A stretch of 33,398 bases of DNA from Trichodesmium sp. MAG_R04 (GTDB taxonomy: Bacteria; Cyanobacteriota; Cyanobacteriia; Cyanobacteriales; Microcoleaceae), in contig JAKQYG010000002.1 of NCBI GenBank assembly GCA_023356515.1, positions 1 through 33,398 on the forward strand, given 5' to 3'. The first letter of the stretch is position 1; every line of letters starts with the position of its first letter. Of the stretch, positions 1 through 10,125 are shown piece after piece. Position numbers and translations under genes: made by a program. The notes under the pieces are model-generated. The model ran no database searches and had not been told where the DNA came from. It saw only the letters and a program-made list of their open reading frames with translations.

Positions 1-181
1 AAGTCTCCTTCAGAGTGTTAGTAACTCCAGGATTATAAGGGTTAATTATTTCTAGAGATTGAATGATATTTTGATTATTATAGACTATGGCATTAAGAAA
101 GCTAATCAGAATATTTTTACTATGAATAGAACCAAAGATTTTTTTAAAGGCAAAGTCGGTTTTGGGGCTGATAAATTTCAT
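1..181 (-). CDS. Rpn family PD-(D/E)XK nuclease / putative transposase, N-terminal part (truncated by window start)
   Basis: Reverse strand from ATG at 181 reads MKFISPKTDFAFKKIFGSIHSKNILISFLNAIVYNNQNIIQSLEIINPYNPGVTNTLKET, the typical N-terminus of the Rpn/PDDEXK_2 family. Confidence 0.75.
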   Translation of the reverse strand, partial: MKFISPKTDFAFKKIFGSIHSKNILISFLNAIVYNNQNIIQSLEIINPYNPGVTNTLKET

Positions 182-534
182 GGTTATATATGATTTTGCT
201 GAACTGGTATAATTTATAGTACACTATTTAATGTTAATTAGGAAGATATCTCTGGCAATGGGGTCATTGCTGCTGATATTATCTTGGTTAATTGTTGTTG
301 ATTGAGAGTATTTTTTTCAGGATTGAGATACTATTTTTGAATAGGTTTATCTTTGAGTTTTTATGGGTAATTAAAAAGATTAAATCAGTTTAAAGAGCGT
401 ATTTTTGCTATTAGTTATGATGATTTTGTTGTTCAGGCGTTGGTGGAACCTAGCAGCGGCTATATCGCTTAAAAAATTATAGCGATCGCTATATTTGACA
501 TATGCTACTATATATAGATATGCGAAAAAAAATA

Positions 535-561
535 AACTAAAAAGTCGCCCTGGAAGGGCGA
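535..561 (-). terminator. Intrinsic terminator downstream of petL
   Basis: Minus strand stem TCGCCC-ttcca-GGGCGA followed by CTTTTTAG. Confidence 0.6.
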
Positions 562-625
562 GGCTTGAGACCCATTTTTTCGGTCAAACTATCAAAAAAA
601 CTCTAATGGGAGAAATTTTGGAATT

Positions 626-727
626 CTAGATTAACTTAACAACACGCAAGCCAAACATCAGAACCGCAGCTACACCTAAAGCAACAACAAAAATACCAAA
701 AAAAGCAATAATTCCTTCAACAGTCAT
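626..727 (-). CDS. petL: Cytochrome b6-f complex subunit PetL (33 aa)
   Basis: Reverse strand translates to MTVEGIIAFFGIFVVALGVAAVLMFGLRVVKLI: single TM helix with the PetL-like GLRxxKLI C-terminus. Absent from the ORF track because of its size. Confidence 0.72.
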   Translation of the reverse strand: MTVEGIIAFFGIFVVALGVAAVLMFGLRVVKLI

Positions 728-810
728 TAAATTTTCTCCAAAATGGCTAATAAAATTATAAAATTAAGTTTAACATCTAATATTCACAATAGCAAAGTCC
801 TCAACGACTC

Positions 811-1902
811 ATGGCATCCATAACCGTTCAACTTCCGCAAAAATCCTATGAAATAGCGATCGCTCCAGGTAACCTCGACCAACTTGGCCCAAAAATGTCA
901 CCCCTCAACCTGGGTAAAAAGGTCTTGCTAATTTCTAACCCAGAAATATTTGCTCATTATGGCGAAAAAGCGATCATCTCACTCCAAGAGACAGGTTTTG
1001 ATGTTTCTCGCTGCATTCTGCCACGAGGAGAGGAATACAAAACTCCCCAAACTCTTCACAATATTTATGATGCAGCATTAGCAAACCGTCTCGAACGCTC
1101 TTCCACAATGGTCGCTCTTGGTGGTGGAGTGGTTGGAGATATGACTGGGTTTGCTGCAGCAACTTGGTTGCGCGGTTTAAACGTAGTGCAAGTTCCTACT
1201 TCTCTTTTGGCGATGGTCGATGCTGCTATTGGTGGAAAAACAGGAGTTAATCATCCTCAAGGCAAAAATCTCATCGGCGCTTTCCATCAACCACAGTTAG
1301 TATTAATTGACCCAGAAGTACTCAAAACTTTACCCGTGCGAGAATTTCGAGGAGGGATGGCAGAAGTTATCAAATATGGAGTAATATGGGATGCCGAACT
1401 ATTTGCTCAGATGGAGAATAGTCAGAGTCTTGATGAAATTAACAACTTAACACCAGGGCTATTAGACGAAATCTTGATTAGGTCTTGCCAAAGTAAAGCA
1501 GATGTGGTATCAAAAGATGAGAAAGAGTCTGGTTTAAGAGCAATTTTGAATTATGGTCACACCATAGGTCATGCAGTGGAAAGTTTGACAGGTTATACCA
1601 TGGTGACTCATGGTGAAGCCGTAGGTATTGGAATGGTGGCAGCAAGTCAGTTAGCAGTAGAGTTAGGAATGTGGGATAAACAGAGCGATCGTCGTCAGTT
1701 AGCCTTGATAGAAAAAGCTAGTTTGCTGACAAAACTGCCGAGTGGGTTAGATATTGAGGAGATTTTAGTTTCTTTGCAGACTGACAAAAAAGTAAAAGCA
1801 GGTAAAGTACGGTTTGTGTTACCGACGGGAATAGGAGTAGTGACAGTGACAGATAAAGTGAGTGCAGATGTATTGAAGGAAGTGTTAGCGGGGATGGGTT
1901 AA
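811..1902 (+). CDS. aroB: 3-dehydroquinate synthase
   Basis: 363 aa; [68 protein letters not shown] motifs. Confidence 0.97.
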   Translation: MASITVQLPQKSYEIAIAPGNLDQLGPKMSPLNLGKKVLLISNPEIFAHYGEKAIISLQETGFDVSRCILPRGEEYKTPQTLHNIYDAALANRLERSSTMVALGGGVVGDMTGFAAATWLRGLNVVQVPTSLLAMVDAAIGGKTGVNHPQGKNLIGAFHQPQLVLIDPEVLKTLPVREFRGGMAEVIKYGVIWDAELFAQMENSQSLDEINNLTPGLLDEILIRSCQSKADVVSKDEKESGLRAILNYGHTIGHAVESLTGYTMVTHGEAVGIGMVAASQLAVELGMWDKQSDRRQLALIEKASLLTKLPSGLDIEEILVSLQTDKKVKAGKVRFVLPTGIGVVTVTDKVSADVLKEVLAGMG

Positions 1903-1993
1903 TTCAGTTATCAGTTATCAGTAATGACTTGCGAAAAAAGTTTAGGGGTTTGGTATCTAAACCAGATTTTATCTTGACTTGAGAAACCAAATC

Positions 1994-2080
1994 AGGACTT
2001 ACGCAACGGCACTATTTATAGTAGCAATATCTTGAAAATGATGATTTTTACCCTATATATAGCGGTACTGCGTAAGTTCT
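1994..2080. repeat. MITE-like palindromic element, family A (AGGACTTACGCAACGGCACTA ends), copy 1
   Basis: AGGACTTACGCAACGGCACTA...TAGCGGTACTGCGTAAGTTCT; near-identical ends recur at 16379-16466 and 27561-27648. Confidence 0.8.
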
Positions 2081-2396
2081 TATGATTTTGTTTTTCTATA
2101 CTACATTTTTCGGATGTAACAATAACAATATGATAACCTCTAATTTTACCAAGCATGGCAAAACTGCAACCTGTATTACCACTAGAAGAACAAACAATTA
2201 CATCCCCTCGCTTCAATTGACCTTGTGCTTCTGCAACATCCAAAATGTAACGTGCCATTCGATCCTTAAGACTGAAACTTGGATTCATAAACTCGCATTT
2301 TGCATAAAGGTATATATAGTTTTTATTGACTAGCTTAGTTAAATCAATTAAAGGGGTATCTCCAATCAGATCGAGAAATATTGGAACTTTCATCAT
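2016..2396 (-). pseudogene. Truncated PLP-dependent cysteine synthase-family protein (N-terminal part)
   Basis: IGDTPLIDLTKL, NPSFSLKDRMA (PLP Lys), SSSGNTG; homology ends at EKQNH, where the family A element begins, and the rest of the fold is missing. Confidence 0.75.
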
Positions 2397-2550
2397 TATC
2401 TATCCCATAAACAAAATAGCTCATGTTTGACCAAAGAAATAGGGTCAATAGGTTCCCCTTTCAAAGGTATAAAAATGAAAATTCTGCATTTCAGGCTTCT
2501 CTATTACTAGATGTAATCAGTAATTGATAACTGAAATAATGTCACTTAAT

Positions 2551-3297
2551 TCAGATATTATGGTAGACATAAAGCCAAAATTCCTCAAACACTTTAATCT
2601 CATTACTTTCCTGAGAAAGATTATTCTCTATCCAAGTAGAAATTATCTCAGGCTTCAACATCCACAAACCAACTAGCTGATTTTTTTTGACCACATCAAT
2701 ATATAGATCCCTGGGAAGTTTTATCTGTTCACCATAACAACTGACAGAAAGAGTCATTCCTGATGAAGTCGCATTATTAAATCGACGACTAGGGCGAGGT
2801 TCTGCAAAAATATTTGCCCAATAACTAGAGGCAATATCTGGTAATGGGTAAGAATTTGCAGATCTAACTGTTCTCTCGGCAACTACAATTACCCCATTCT
2901 TTTTGAGTAATGGCTGCAAATGTGAAAGTGTAATTTCCTTTTCAAAGTAATGATAGGCTGATTTCACCAAAATAATATCCACCGTTGCATTAGCAGTTTG
3001 ATCCAACAAGTCTGATATCTCACAACATTGGAACTTAATTTGAGAATTTGGTATTTTTTCTCTAGCTAAGGTAATTAAACTTGAATCAATATCCACACCA
3101 ATAATTTCTGCCTTGCCAAAGTTGGCTTTCAAGGCTAAAGTAGATAATCCAACACCACAGGCTAAATCCCAGATAGTTCCAGGAGTAAAATTCAATAGAG
3201 ATTGTAAAACTCTAATTAGTCTTTCATCATAGCTTTGAAAGAGTAAAAAAAATTTATAGTAGGTGTCAGCATCAAACTGATTTATTGTCTTTTCCAA
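2551..3297 (-). CDS. Class I SAM-dependent methyltransferase
   Basis: 248 aa; motif I IWDLACGVGLSTLAL, IIGVDID, DIILVKSAYHYF. Confidence 0.8.
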   Translation of the reverse strand: MEKTINQFDADTYYKFFLLFQSYDERLIRVLQSLLNFTPGTIWDLACGVGLSTLALKANFGKAEIIGVDIDSSLITLAREKIPNSQIKFQCCEISDLLDQTANATVDIILVKSAYHYFEKEITLSHLQPLLKKNGVIVVAERTVRSANSYPLPDIASSYWANIFAEPRPSRRFNNATSSGMTLSVSCYGEQIKLPRDLYIDVVKKNQLVGLWMLKPEIISTWIENNLSQESNEIKVFEEFWLYVYHNI

Positions 3298-3736
3298 GAA
3301 ACTATCTCCTTTTAATATTCAGGACTTACGCAAAGGCACTAATTTCTGTTGATTCGGAAACGGGGGCTAGAAAAAAGAAATTCATACCTTTTATCATGAC
3401 TTAAGTACAAATATTTTCGGTCTGTACCTTCCCCTTTCCTATTTATTTGACCTAATATTTGGCCATTCACCGTAAAAAATGTTATAAATTTTTTCGATTA
3501 GCCCTAAGCCTCCATAATCAATGGCAAAAATTCTTTTATCAAATATAATTTTTAGCAAACTCACCCATGAATTAGAACCACAACCCTTGAATAGGTGGTT
3601 GTTTAATTTATCTATTACTTAGATAAATAAATATTTCATCAGAAGGGTCTTAAAAAAGTTGGTTTCAAATCTCAGTTGTTTTATACTACACTAATATTAC
3701 AGATATGTCTAGCTAAAAATCAAGGAGAAAAAAATT

Positions 3737-4072
3737 ATGCAAACAATTCCCAAAACCTCAACTACTGAGATGGAAGTTACTAGCATTCGTTTAGAAAAGG
3801 AGTTAAAAGATAGACTCAAAAAACTGGCTTATAATAAAGGCTATCAAGCTCTAATTCGAGATATCCTCTGGACTTATGTCGAGCAAAAGTCGGGGGATTA
3901 TCGGGTAAAATTTTCTAATTCCGATATTCGAGCAAGTCTACCTGCAACAGCTCAACAAGAAGAACGATGTGTACTTACTGGTAAAGTGATACGACCAAGT
4001 GAAGCGATGTTATTTGGACTTACGACTAATGGTGATATGGTACCCCTCAGCATAGATAGTATGAAAGATTAA
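3737..4072 (+). CDS. Ribbon-helix-helix-type DNA-binding protein (putative)
   Basis: 111 aa; TSIRLEKELKDRLKKLAYNKGYQALIRDILWTYVEQ resembles an RHH module; AGGAG upstream of ATG. Confidence 0.6.
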   Translation: MQTIPKTSTTEMEVTSIRLEKELKDRLKKLAYNKGYQALIRDILWTYVEQKSGDYRVKFSNSDIRASLPATAQQEERCVLTGKVIRPSEAMLFGLTTNGDMVPLSIDSMKD

Positions 4073-4130
4073 CTATAGTTAACCATTGTTGACATTCTTC
4101 CAGGCTTAAAGGTGCGGGGATATCTAAGCT

Positions 4131-4254
4131 AATACTTATTTAAAATGGGTATTAGTTAGTTAGAATTTAGAATTTAGAATTCATAATTTAGAAGTAGTTT
4201 TTTCTCTGAACGAAGCATACAACAATAAGTCCTTTAAATGCACAAAAGCTTATA
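4131..4254. repeat. Left arm of a ~120 bp imperfect inverted repeat flanking the copper chaperone gene
   Basis: aatacttatttaaaatgggtattagt...ataagtcctttaaatgcacaaaagcttata, inverted copy at 4873-4988. Confidence 0.7.
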
Positions 4255-4267
4255 TCTTTGGTTGATT

Positions 4268-4462
4268 TTATTCAACAGTGTGTCCAGCAGAAGTAACTAC
4301 TTGTTTAATGGAGTCTTCAGATGCTTTAGTTTCTACTGCAACTATCTTTTGCTCCACATTTACTTGGACATTAGCTTCTGAATCGTAATCTTTTATTGCT
4401 TTAGTAATAGTATCTGCACATCCACTACAAGCAATAGATGGAACTTTTAGTTGCATCGCCAT
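4268..4462 (-). CDS. Heavy-metal-associated (HMA) domain copper chaperone, Atx1/CopZ-like
   Basis: 64 aa; MAMQLKVPSIACSGCADTITKAI with CxxC metal site. Confidence 0.88.
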   Translation of the reverse strand: MAMQLKVPSIACSGCADTITKAIKDYDSEANVQVNVEQKIVAVETKASEDSIKQVVTSAGHTVE

Positions 4463-4742
4463 ATTAAAAAATTAGTTATTTGACATAATCCCTCGTCCAA
4501 AAGAACAAAGAATTATATGACAATATAATATATGTATTCAAAAAAAACAACTACAAGGGATAGCTTTCTAGGGAGGGTAAAAACCGTCAATAATATCTAT
4601 GTATTGACAGACGACTAGTCCTTATAACTAAAAAAAAATCTGGTTCTAACGTAAGTCCTTCGTAAATTAATGGGGTTCAATGTTCCATTAATTTAGCGAA
4701 AATTCATCTGACTCACATTTCACAGCTATAGTTTTCTACAAA

Positions 4743-4876
4743 GCTATAGCAATGCTATCCGATTTTTGAAAGAGATGGGCAGTTAAAAGGCAGAAGCCAG
4801 AAACCTCGATGAACAGGAGTTAGAGCTATTTTTTAAGAAAGCATGTGATTTTACATAATGATTGGGAATCGCTATA
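4743..4876. repeat. MITE-like element, family C (GCTATAGCAATCCTA ends), diverged copy
   Basis: gctatagcaatgctatcc...gattgggaatcgctat; interior tttgaaagagatgggcagttaaaaggcagaag matches in inverted orientation the interior of 6316-6443. Confidence 0.5.
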
Positions 4877-4988
4877 AGCTTTTGTGCATTTAAACGACTT
4901 ATTATTGTATGTCTTGTTCAGAAAAAAACCTTATAAATTAAAAATTATAAGTTCTAGCTTACTAATACGCATTTTAAATGAGTATTAA
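4873..4988. repeat. Right arm of the inverted repeat flanking the copper chaperone gene
   Basis: tataagcttttgtgcatttaaacgacttattattgtatg...cattttaaatgagtattaa, reverse complement of 4131-4254. Confidence 0.7.
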
Positions 4989-5090
4989 CTAATCCCTAGT
5001 CCCTAATAGGTAAAAAATACTCTTTATCTGTTTTTGTAGAAAGCATATTTTTGCAAGGGTTTAAATTCTAGAAACTACAAAAAATTATAT

Positions 5091-6077
5091 TTAACTATAA
5101 AGATAACTTACATATTCTCCGTAACCATTGTAAAGTAAAGTTGGGCGTTTTTCCCAAGACCAACTAGCACCTTCACTGACTATTCTTTCCATTGCTTGTG
5201 ACCATCGAGGATGGGGAACTTCAGGATTAACATTTGCTTCAAAACCATATTCATTTGGAATCAAAGTATTCCAAAATGTTGCAGGTCTTTGTTCTAAGAA
5301 TTCAATTTTGACAATAGACTTTGCCCCCTTAAAACCGTACTTCCAAGGAATAACTTCTCTTAAAGGTGCCCCATTTTGTTTCGGCAACGATTTATCATAC
5401 ATTCCCATAGCAAAAAAGGCTAATTCATTAGCCATTTCATCTATTCTTAAACCTTCCGTATAAGGCCAAGGATAACCATTTGCCCAAAAACCTGGACCTT
5501 TAGTAATTTCTGGGTCATAAAAAGATGTAAAACGAACATATTTCGCTTTGGATGTTGGTTCTACATCAGCTATTAATAACTTCATAGGAAAACCAATCCA
5601 AGGTATTACCATTGCCCAGGCTTCAACACACCGAAATCGATATATTCTTTCTTCGAGGGGAAACTTTTTTTGTAGTTCATCTATATCATAAATACGAGCA
5701 TTTTTGACTAAACCAGTAACTTCAACTTTCCAATTTTCGGTTGGTAAAGTTTGGGCATTTTCCCAAATAGATTTATTACCACCAAATTCATAAAAATTGT
5801 TATATTTTGTGGCTAAAGTTTTATCAGTTATTGGTCTTTGAACTTGAGCAAAGTTGGGATTAGGTGCAAAATTGCTAATATTTGGTAAAGTCACTGCTCC
5901 AGAAATTGGAGATATTGTTGAGTTATTATCACAACTTGTAAGAGTAGATAAAGCAGTAGCACTTATACCAACACCGATTAAATGTTTCATAAACTGACGG
6001 CGGTTTAAATAAACTTTTTCTGGTGTAGTTTCTTTTTCAGAAATTTCCCAAGGTTTTTTGATTCGGATTAGGGGCAT
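5091..6077 (-). CDS. msrP: Protein-methionine-sulfoxide reductase catalytic subunit MsrP (YedY family, molybdopterin)
   Basis: 328 aa; NRRQFMKHLIGVGISATAL signal region, RFRCVEAWAMVIPWIGFPMKLLI, GAPLREVIPWKYGFKGAKSIVKIEF. Confidence 0.95.
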   Translation of the reverse strand: MPLIRIKKPWEISEKETTPEKVYLNRRQFMKHLIGVGISATALSTLTSCDNNSTISPISGAVTLPNISNFAPNPNFAQVQRPITDKTLATKYNNFYEFGGNKSIWENAQTLPTENWKVEVTGLVKNARIYDIDELQKKFPLEERIYRFRCVEAWAMVIPWIGFPMKLLIADVEPTSKAKYVRFTSFYDPEITKGPGFWANGYPWPYTEGLRIDEMANELAFFAMGMYDKSLPKQNGAPLREVIPWKYGFKGAKSIVKIEFLEQRPATFWNTLIPNEYGFEANVNPEVPHPRWSQAMERIVSEGASWSWEKRPTLLYNGYGEYVSYLYS

Positions 6078-6315
6078 AATTAATTTTTAGTTGCTATAAG
6101 TTGAAACTGAAATACCGAAAAATTCTTACTTTTTACCTAGTTTATAATATGTAACGTTTCTCCCTATTGGTGAAATGATAAATGTCTAAGCATAGACTCA
6201 AACATATCACCATAAATTGTATCACAATAAATATTGTACAATTTGGTTAGGTATTAAGCAAAACTTAACTACAAAAACCTATGCTATACGATAGTTCTTT
6301 TTTTGGTAGTCCTGC

Positions 6316-6443
6316 CTATAGCCATCCTAAATTATTATGTAAAATTACAAACTTTCTTAAAAAATAGCTCCAAACTCCTGCTTATTCTACCTTTTACCTT
6401 CTAGCCGCCCATCTCTCTCATGAATCAGATAGGATTATTATAG
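6316..6443. repeat. MITE-like element, family C, copy directly upstream of the kinase ORF
   Basis: ctatagccatcctaaat...agataggattattatag terminal inverted repeats. Confidence 0.55.
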
Positions 6444-6445
6444 TA

Positions 6446-8518
6446 ATGGCCAAAATATATAATCGCATTAATCATCACAACCAAAATCCAGAAGATGCTG
6501 ACCAAAAAATTATCAGTCAAAATGAGATAATAGGGGTAATGTCTAAATGTCCACCTATACTCAAAGAACGCTACCAAGGTATCAAACCCTTAGGTGAAAG
6601 GGTATGGAATCATACATTTCTCGCTATTGACCAGAATAAACCTTCTAAGCCGCTGTGTATTATCAAAGAGTTTGTCAACTCGGACAACAGAAAAGACCTC
6701 ATTTCTCAGGGTCAAGAAGTTGTTCCAACATTTTTTAGCTGTGACCTAGTACAGCTAGACAAAATTGGCAAACATCCCCAGATTCCAGAACTATTAGCAT
6801 CTGTAGAACATGATGGCCACCGTTATTTAGTACAAGAATATATTGAAGGCTCTAATCTGGCCACAGAACTTATAGAACATGGTGTCTTTGGTGAAAGTCA
6901 AATTTTGCAAATATTGAGTCAATTATTACCAGTTTTGGAGTTTATCCACGACCATCACTTGATTCATGGAGATATTAAACCAGAAAATATCATTTGTCGC
7001 ACAAAACAAGGAACAAATACTGAGGAATTTGTTTTAGTTGATTTTGGGGTAACTATCTGCGCTACTGAAAATTTATTATCAATAGGAAGTATTAATGGTT
7101 CTGCTGAATATGCTGCCCCAGAACAAACACAGGGAAAAGTATACCCTAACAGTGACATATATAGTTTAGGTACAACTTGTCTGCATCTATTAACAATGGT
7201 TTCATCCTTTGAACTGTTTGATATTAAAGCAGAAAAGTGGGTATGGCGAGATTATTTGAAACATCCTATAAGTAGATATCTTGGTCGTATCTTAGATAAA
7301 ATGGTGCAACGAGACCATCGTCAAAGATATCAATCTGTAGCAGAAATTATTAAAGACATCAAGTATGGACTTACACCAGTAGATGTTATACTGCAAAAAC
7401 AAAATTGGAATATAACTATTTGGGGAGCAGTAGCGATCGCTTTCATCTCATTAGTTATTAGTTCTCGTGTACCATCTCCTAAACCTCAGCCATCATTTTC
7501 TTCATCCTCCAAAACTACGACTATTCCTAATCAGAAGCGAAATTTCCCCCAAGCAAAAATAGAGGAGGAGTATGCAACTAAACTTCCGTTACTAAAAACA
7601 AATACAGGAATAAAAGACCTGCTTTCTCCACTGCAAACTTTGGCAACAACTTCTGGTCCAGTGTGGTCGATCGCAACTAACCCTGATGGTGATATTGTTG
7701 CTAGTGGTGGTACAGATGGGAGTATTCAACTATTGTATTTGCACAGCGGGCAAAATTTTGGTAAATTATCAGGACATGAGGGACCCGTATGGTCTGTTGC
7801 TATTAGTCCAGATGGTGGTACTCTCGTTAGTGCTAGTAGTGATAGAACGGTAAAAATTTGGAATCTAGATACTCGTAGATTGAAAAATACTTTGTCTGGT
7901 CATCTTAAAGATGTTTTCTCTGTAGCTATTAGCCCAGACGGCAATATTATCGCAAGTGTCAGTAAAGATAAAACTATTAGACTGTGGGATATCCATAGTG
8001 GTCTACCGTTACATATTCTTGATGAACATTCAGATGAAGTTCAGTCTGTTGCTTTCAGTTCTGATGGCAAAACCTTAGCTAGTGGTAGCAATGATGGTAC
8101 TGTTAAACTATGGAATTGGCGTGATGGTAGACTGCGGCACACGCTAAAGGGACACCAGAAACCTGTGTGGTCGGTTGCTATTAGTCCCGATGGTAAGACT
8201 TTAGCTAGTGGTAGCTGGGATAATACTATTAAACTTTGGGATATCAATAGTAATAGCATGCATTTTAAACGTACTTTGATTGGTCATTCTGAGAAAGTGC
8301 AATCTCTCCAGTTCAGTCCGGATGGTGATACCTTAGCTAGTGGAGATTTTGGTGGTACGATCAAACTCTGGCAAATTAACACAGGTGGTTTGATGGGAAC
8401 CCTTAAAGAACATTCTTCTTTTGTGAATTTAACCTTTGACCCTCGAGGCAAAACATTAATCAGTGGCAGTTTTGATGACACAATTAAGGTGTGGCGCTTT
8501 TATCCTTTCAGATTCTAA
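6446..8518 (+). CDS. Ser/Thr protein kinase with TM segment and C-terminal WD40 repeats (start possibly 6539)
   Basis: 690 aa; HLIHGDIKPENI, LVDFG, AAPEQ; TM WGAVAIAFISLVI; about 7 WD repeats such as LSGHEGPVWSVAISPDGGTLVSASSDRTVKIWNL. Confidence 0.93.
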   Translation: MAKIYNRINHHNQNPEDADQKIISQNEIIGVMSKCPPILKERYQGIKPLGERVWNHTFLAIDQNKPSKPLCIIKEFVNSDNRKDLISQGQEVVPTFFSCDLVQLDKIGKHPQIPELLASVEHDGHRYLVQEYIEGSNLATELIEHGVFGESQILQILSQLLPVLEFIHDHHLIHGDIKPENIICRTKQGTNTEEFVLVDFGVTICATENLLSIGSINGSAEYAAPEQTQGKVYPNSDIYSLGTTCLHLLTMVSSFELFDIKAEKWVWRDYLKHPISRYLGRILDKMVQRDHRQRYQSVAEIIKDIKYGLTPVDVILQKQNWNITIWGAVAIAFISLVISSRVPSPKPQPSFSSSSKTTTIPNQKRNFPQAKIEEEYATKLPLLKTNTGIKDLLSPLQTLATTSGPVWSIATNPDGDIVASGGTDGSIQLLYLHSGQNFGKLSGHEGPVWSVAISPDGGTLVSASSDRTVKIWNLDTRRLKNTLSGHLKDVFSVAISPDGNIIASVSKDKTIRLWDIHSGLPLHILDEHSDEVQSVAFSSDGKTLASGSNDGTVKLWNWRDGRLRHTLKGHQKPVWSVAISPDGKTLASGSWDNTIKLWDINSNSMHFKRTLIGHSEKVQSLQFSPDGDTLASGDFGGTIKLWQINTGGLMGTLKEHSSFVNLTFDPRGKTLISGSFDDTIKVWRFYPFRF

Positions 8519-8562
8519 AGTTTTTTTGGATGACAAATACCTAATATTACAGAGATAATTGG

Positions 8563-8705
8563 GGTTTGCTGAAAAAGTCTTGTTAAGAATTAGGGAACCT
8601 ACCTCCCCTAATCCCTCCGGGAAGTGAAATGGAGTTAGTCGGATATATTTTTCCTTGAATTTTTCTGGCATGGAAGTGCCCGAGATACTAACTTTTTCAG
8701 CTTGA
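8563..8705. repeat. MITE-like palindromic element, family B (GGTTTGCTGAAAAAGT ends), copy 1
   Basis: ggtttgctgaaaaagt...gagatactaactttttcagctt. Confidence 0.7.
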
Positions 8706-8828
8706 AGGAGCTAAAACCCGGTAGTTTTTTCGATCAAAAAAGGCTAATATATTTATGTGTCAATGCTTTTATATTTAATCAGCAAGTCCTATTTAAGGAT
8801 GTTTACTATCCAGTCAAAAACTACTGTA

Positions 8829-9332
8829 ATGGCTAAAACCAAAGTCAAAATATTAATAACAAGTCTATTAGTTTCACTAGCTTTTGCCACACCTGTAGTC
8901 GCATACACAAAGTGGCAAGCACGAGTTTTAAAACGCTCAAAAGAATGTTTAGACTGTGACCTTTCCAATATAAACCTCAGTAATTCTAATTATCAAAAAA
9001 TGAATGTAACTGGCTCAGTATTGCGGAATGCTGAGTTCTCCAATACAAATCTTGAAAAAGCCAATTTTACTAATACAGATTTAACAGAAGCAGAATTCGA
9101 TAGCGCCAACTTACAAGAAGCTAACTTACAGGAGTCTATTCTCAAATCAGCTAACTTTTGGGGTGCAAATCTCCAGAAGGCCAATTTACGCGGAGCTAAT
9201 TTAACAGAGACTATTTTTTGGGATGCTGATTTAAGAGGGGCAAACTTACGAGACACCGATATTAGCAATGCCAGCTTTATTGATGCTCAGCTAAAAGGTG
9301 CAATTTTACCCGATGGTACTGTATATCCTTAA
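8829..9332 (+). CDS. Pentapeptide repeat protein with N-terminal signal peptide (ORF extends to 8757)
   Basis: MAKTKVKILITSLLVSLAFATPVVA signal-like start, then A(N/D)Lxx repeats (ANLQEANLQESILKSANFWGANLQKANLRGANL). Confidence 0.88.
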   Translation: MAKTKVKILITSLLVSLAFATPVVAYTKWQARVLKRSKECLDCDLSNINLSNSNYQKMNVTGSVLRNAEFSNTNLEKANFTNTDLTEAEFDSANLQEANLQESILKSANFWGANLQKANLRGANLTETIFWDADLRGANLRDTDISNASFIDAQLKGAILPDGTVYP

Positions 9333-9698
9333 GAAATAATCATTATTAGTTAGGACTTACCTATGAACGCTATTGGTAGTGGCGTGTCAAGCTTAAAATA
9401 GTGTATTAGCCTTAGAGGCAAGAAGTTATGACCACAGACCATCAGGCGATCGCTAATTATCTGTTCTGGAGGTGTTTGATAAGATTATAGAAAGAGAATA
9501 TTTAGCATAAAAATTATATACCTATTCTTCCCGCCCAGCCTTTCTATTTCAGTATTCTTGCCGTTGATAAAATAGGTAAAAGAAGGATCTAGGTATCTTC
9601 ATATTAATAAATACTTTCTTACCCTCCTTTCAACTCAGAATAATTATTACTTTAAGTTCTTGCAATCGAGTTGAATTAATTTTATCCAAGTACTTAGT

Positions 9699-10016
9699 AT
9701 GACTATTTTATTATTAAAAAAACTAGGTTTTGTTGCGTTGATAGCTTTATGTTTAACTACATTTTTTGAGTATCCTTCTTTCTCAAAAAACTATACTAAA
9801 AATCAAAAATTTTCAGCCAATAAAAATAAGATATTCAAACTTAACAAACCTCAATCTGTTAAAAAACATACAAATCAACATACAAGAAATGGAATGCAAG
9901 TCTTTAAAGATGGGTGTATTATCAAAAGCTTGAAATTAAGAAATGGCATCAATCTCAAAACACAACAAAACTGTCTCGTACATAACGTTTCTAAATTGGA
10001 TGTGAAAACCGAATAG
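9699..10016 (+). CDS. Small hypothetical secreted basic protein
   Basis: 105 aa ORF with hydrophobic N-terminus (LLLKKLGFVALIALCLTTFF) and Lys/Asn-rich mature part; no family recognised. Confidence 0.45.
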   Translation: MTILLLKKLGFVALIALCLTTFFEYPSFSKNYTKNQKFSANKNKIFKLNKPQSVKKHTNQHTRNGMQVFKDGCIIKSLKLRNGINLKTQQNCLVHNVSKLDVKTE

Positions 10017-10125
10017 ATCAGAAGTTGAATATCATTTATTACAATATATGCTGATAATTCTATCTATACTTCAATCCCAACTATAATAAAAAGTATTCAA
10101 GCGGATATGATAACTAATAACTGAA

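Noticed and set aside
974-1162. Antisense ORF inside aroB (62 aa)
   Set aside because: Overlaps a clear aroB reading frame, no family features
2082-2333. 83-aa plus-strand ORF over the truncated PLP gene
   Set aside because: Antisense to a recognisable cysteine synthase-like frame
1903-2537. Inverted cagttatcagttatcagtaat / ttactgataactga repeats flanking the PLP gene remnant
   Set aside because: Short simple-type repeats common in cyanobacterial intergenic DNA; not enough to claim a mobile unit
8041-8481. Antisense ORFs within the WD40 region (72 and 65 aa)
   Set aside because: Repetitive mirror frames of the WD40-coding repeats, not independent genes
8993-9268. Antisense ORF in the pentapeptide gene (91 aa)
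   Set aside because: Mirror frame of the pentapeptide repeats
9340-9560. Possible degenerate family A copy (aggacttacctatgaacgctattgg)
   Set aside because: Only about 10 bp match and no opposite end was found
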